Assembly (NCBI RefSeq): GCF_900185725.1 | Contig: NZ_FYAU01000016.1 | Span: 62,001-126,000, forward strand | DNA length: 64,000 nucleotides | Reading direction: 5' to 3' | Source: Stappia sp. TSB10P1A | Lineage (GTDB): Bacteria; Pseudomonadota; Alphaproteobacteria; Rhizobiales; Stappiaceae | Part shown: one piece after another, positions 61,459 through 64,000 of the stretch | Position numbering within the stretch: the stretch's first letter is position 1 | Layout: each line of letters starts with the position of its first letter | Notes under the pieces: generated by a model | Seen by the model: the letters and a program-made list of their open reading frames with translations, nothing else | The model's database searches: none | Told to the model about the DNA's origin: nothing | Program-made: the position numbers and the translations under genes

Positions 61459-62085
61459 CTACAGATACAGATGGGCGAAGATCGCGAGGCCGAACAGACA
61501 GAGCGTGCCGCCCGCCACACGGTTGATCCACAGCAGCCAGGTATCGTTCATCCGCTCGCGAAGATAGGACACGAGCGAGGCAAGAACGATCCACCAGCCC
61601 AGCGCCCCGGCCAGCACGCCGGCAACGAGAAACACCGCCCCCATATAGTTTCCCGGATCGGGCGCCCAATCGCCCAGGCTTCCGAAGATCGCCAGAAACC
61701 CCAGAACGACGCCGGGATTGGTGATGGTCATCACGAAGCCGCCGGCGAGCCCCGCCGTGAACCCCTTGGGCGCAGCGGCGCCGGCCTCGAAATGCGGTCT
61801 GGTCATCAGGACGCGAAGGCCGAACAGGATCACGATCAGACCGCCCACCGACTGGATGATCCAGCTCTGCTTCTCCACGAAATCGGACACGACGGTCACG
61901 CCAAACGCCGCAAAGGCCGCATAGAGCCCATCGGCCAGTACAGCCCCCAGGCCTGCGGACAGTCCGGGCAACAGGCCGGATCGGAAAGAGCGCTGGATGA
62001 CAGCAATATTGACGGGACCGACCGGAGCACTGGTGACAATGCCGATGCCGAGGCCGATGATGAAGAAGAAGATTGGTTCCTGCAA
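61459..62085 (-). CDS. LysE family translocator
   Basis: A 208-residue inner-membrane exporter of amino acids or related metabolites (RhtB/LysE). About six helices are predicted; the conserved segment PVGPVNIAVIQRSFRSG (about 21-37) is the family signature, with the basic RPH loop around residue 95. Substrate unknown. Confidence 0.88.
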   Translation of the reverse strand: MQEPIFFFIIGLGIGIVTSAPVGPVNIAVIQRSFRSGLLPGLSAGLGAVLADGLYAAFAAFGVTVVSDFVEKQSWIIQSVGGLIVILFGLRVLMTRPHFEAGAAAPKGFTAGLAGGFVMTITNPGVVLGFLAIFGSLGDWAPDPGNYMGAVFLVAGVLAGALGWWIVLASLVSYLRERMNDTWLLWINRVAGGTLCLFGLAIFAHLYL

Positions 62086-62325
62086 AAGCTACCGACCCTT
62101 TGCCCGCGGATGTGACCGCAGCTTGCCCTGTCGACAATCCCTATCCAAGGGCGCTGGCAAGCTCAACAGTCCGATAGAGACATTCGTGGATAGCCGCTTC
62201 GGGCGGCCGCCCATCCCTCGAAGGGCGTGACAAACCACATACCTTGCCAAGGCGCGATTCCACCGCCAGATCACTTGGTATAGGGTCGAGTTCCACGACC
62301 TCCCCCAACGACAGGAAGGATCGAC

Positions 62326-63012
62326 ATGCACCCTGTTCCCCCGCTCGCTGCCCTCCTGCTCGCCGTCGCTTTCGGCGGCCCGGCGGTCGCGGAGGCCGCA
62401 ACCGTGAAGACGGAACGGATCCAGGTGGCGCCGAGCGAGGACCCCGCAGACGGGACGCGGATCCCGTCCGACGCGCTGGAGACGCCGGCAGCGCCCCCCG
62501 AGCCCGCCACCGACGCGTCCGGCGCGCCGGGCGTGCAGCCCGAGGCCCTGCCCGAGGTGCTCTACGGCGAGGCGGACCTGCCCAAGCCCGTCGCCCGCAC
62601 CCGGGCCCAGTTGCTGGAAGCCGCCTATGCGGGCGACCTCGACCGCCTGCGCATGGTGCTGGAGGCCAACGAGATGATGCCGACGCTGACCTTCGGCGAG
62701 ATGGACGACCCGATCGAGTTTCTCAAGGCCAGTTCCGGCGACGGCGAAGGCCTGGAGGTGATGGCGATCCTCACCGAGATCCTTGAGGCCGGCTATGTCC
62801 ATGTCGACAAGGGCACGGCACAGGAAATGTATGTCTGGCCGTATTTCTCGCGCATCCCGCTGGCCCGGCTGACCCGGGAGCAGAAGGTCGAGATGTACCG
62901 GGTGGTCACGTCCGGGGATCTCGCCGACATGGAAGCCATGGGAGCCTGGACTTTCTATCGGGTCGGCATCGGCCCGGACGGCACCTTGCATTATTTCGTC
63001 GCCGGCGACTGA
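62326..63012 (+). CDS. Conserved hypothetical periplasmic protein
   Basis: A 228-residue protein with a signal peptide (about 1-24, AEA). A proline/alanine-rich linker (about 35-80) leads to a helical C-terminal domain: TRAQLLEAAYAGDLDRLRMV, EMYVWPYFSRIPLARLT and TFYRVGIGPDGTLHYFVAGD. Resembles uncharacterised rhizobial proteins. GGAAGGA lies 6 bases before the ATG. It is convergent with the L,D-transpeptidase gene. Confidence 0.75.
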   Translation: MHPVPPLAALLLAVAFGGPAVAEAATVKTERIQVAPSEDPADGTRIPSDALETPAAPPEPATDASGAPGVQPEALPEVLYGEADLPKPVARTRAQLLEAAYAGDLDRLRMVLEANEMMPTLTFGEMDDPIEFLKASSGDGEGLEVMAILTEILEAGYVHVDKGTAQEMYVWPYFSRIPLARLTREQKVEMYRVVTSGDLADMEAMGAWTFYRVGIGPDGTLHYFVAGD

Positions 63013-63083
63013 GCGAGCGGCGGGCCGCAAGCAAGCGCCGCCCCGCATCGGTCCTGTCGCGGCACGCCCCTCCAGGCGAGCGC

Positions 63084-64000
63084 CTATTGCCGCGTCATCA
63101 CGACGAAATCGGTGCCAAGGCCCGAATGCAGGTTGAACGGCCGGTCGGTCACCATCAGCGACGAGCCGAGCGCCAGGTTCTCCTCGACGAAGGCGCGTGC
63201 CTCGTCGGTCCACTCGATCCGGTCGAGAATGGCGTTGGGTGAACGGCTGCCCGTTTCCTCCGCCGCAACGGTCATCCAGCGCGGCGCGGCGCCCGGTTCG
63301 ACGTCGGCGATGGCCGTGAAGAGATGGGTGCCCAGCGGCTGATCCGCGTCCTTCAGCACCACGTTGCCGGAGTAAACCTCCTTGAAGTTGCGCCGCACAT
63401 AAAGGCGACCGGTGGCAGGCCCCACCTCCCCGGCTTCGGCATAGAGGGCGCGCAGCACCAGGTCGGTCGGATTGCCGGTGATCGGCAGTTCTGCCCCCTC
63501 CTGGAACAGCCGGATGGCGGCACGGGTCTTTTGTCCCAGCACCCCGTCCACCGGTCCGGGACCATAGCCGAGACGGTCGAGCACGCGCTGCATGTCGCGG
63601 ATGCGCTCCTGGGGCGATGCCGGCGTCACCAGGATGCGCAGCGGCTCGGTGGGAAGCTTCAGCCCGACATCGGCGGCACCGACGGACCCGACCGTCGCCG
63701 CATCGCCGTCCGTAACGGCGCCGGGCAGGCCGGGGCGCAGTTTCACGTCAAGGCTCGCGACCGCCATCGCCGGCAGGCGGAAGGCGGGCAAGGCCGAATG
63801 GCTGACCGCGCGCGGCTCGGCGCGTTTGCGGGTGACGATCACATGGGCACCGCGATCCGTCATCGAGAAAAGCTGCTGCGCGAAGCCGCGCGGCATCCGG
63901 ATGCAGCCGTGCGAGGCCGGATAGTTCGGCACCACACCCTCATGCAGGGCAATGCCGGACCAGGTCAGGCGCTGCATGAAGGGCATCGGCGCGTTGTTGT
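63084..64000 (-). CDS. L,D-transpeptidase family protein, C-terminal part (partial)
   Basis: The frame runs off the right edge on the minus strand, so the N-terminus (probably signal peptide) is missing; about 305 residues are seen. The catalytic YkuD motif is NYPASHGCIRMPRGFAQQLF, with the nucleophile cysteine, preceded by a histidine in GIALHEG. A peptidoglycan-binding-like helical region (QRVLDRLGYGPGPVDGVLG) follows. It forms 3-3 cross-links or links lipoproteins to peptidoglycan. The upstream ATG at 63986 is internal, not the start. Confidence 0.88.
   Translation of the reverse strand, partial: NNAPMPFMQRLTWSGIALHEGVVPNYPASHGCIRMPRGFAQQLFSMTDRGAHVIVTRKRAEPRAVSHSALPAFRLPAMAVASLDVKLRPGLPGAVTDGDAATVGSVGAADVGLKLPTEPLRILVTPASPQERIRDMQRVLDRLGYGPGPVDGVLGQKTRAAIRLFQEGAELPITGNPTDLVLRALYAEAGEVGPATGRLYVRRNFKEVYSGNVVLKDADQPLGTHLFTAIADVEPGAAPRWMTVAAEETGSRSPNAILDRIEWTDEARAFVEENLALGSSLMVTDRPFNLHSGLGTDFVVMTRQ

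Noticed and set aside
1-64000. tRNA, rRNA, CRISPR, insertion sequences, prophage
   Set aside because: No cloverleaf-like gene, rRNA block, regular repeat-spacer array, transposase or integrase was found in reading the gaps and proteins.

Overview
The window is high-GC, gene-dense chromosomal DNA from an alphaproteobacterium, most likely of the Hyphomicrobiales (Rhizobiales) and perhaps a Stappia/Labrenzia-like marine relative. The evidence is a gcrA homologue next to argD-argF-hslO, an alphaproteobacterial phoR-pstSCAB-phoU-phoB block with enlarged PstA and PstC, aroC beside a ribB-type gene, histone-deacetylase-like plus xseB, TlyA, DUF1344, DUF1499, DUF3095 and TIGR02301 proteins, and candidate CtrA and CcrM (GANTC) sites. 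The family assignment is inference. I see no rRNA, tRNA, CRISPR array, insertion sequence or prophage, so this looks like core chromosome.

Layout. 0-7 kb: end of a solute-binding protein, a sterol-desaturase-like enzyme, a hydrolase and an RND efflux pair. 7-11 kb: a small repeat protein, then argD-argF-hslO and, divergently, gcrA. 12-20 kb: the phosphate sensing and uptake regulon on the minus strand, with a candidate Pho box that lies inside the end of phoR. 20-26 kb: a TPR protein and a polyamine-type ABC importer with two extra downstream genes. 26-35 kb: a metallo-hydrolase, two tandem HAD phosphatases, DUF1499, CorA, a methyltransferase, a lipoprotein and a DnaJ-like protein. 35-38 kb: an acyl-CoA dehydrogenase/enoyl-CoA hydratase/SDR operon. 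38-50 kb: threonylcarbamoyl-AMP synthase, deacetylase-xseB, RNA methyltransferases, a copper-delivery set (SCO, PCuAC, DUF2946), an MFS transporter and dxs. 50-64 kb: a ribB fusion gene, aroC, DUF3095, an OhrR-like regulator, a phosphatase, fabI, an FAD oxidoreductase, a YedK-like protein and several small conserved genes, ending in a partial L,D-transpeptidase.

The most unusual item is the riboflavin gene at 50.4-51.7 kb. It appears to be a three-part protein: an N-terminal helix-turn-helix domain, an intact RibB domain, and a RibA-like domain that has lost its zinc-cysteine motif. Two copies of a 15-bp dyad (TTCAGTNANANTGAA) lie just upstream of it. The simplest reading is an enzyme that represses its own gene, but this is inference.

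Other points for a second look: two intergenic intervals ending in strong intrinsic terminators with no annotated gene (candidate small RNAs, 39.68-39.78 and 50.22-50.33 kb); CtrA-like boxes before gcrA and before a 90-residue unknown gene; three very short ORFs (43, 44 and 48 codons) with protein-like content; and transporters with unusual insertions (RND permease, PotB-like permease).
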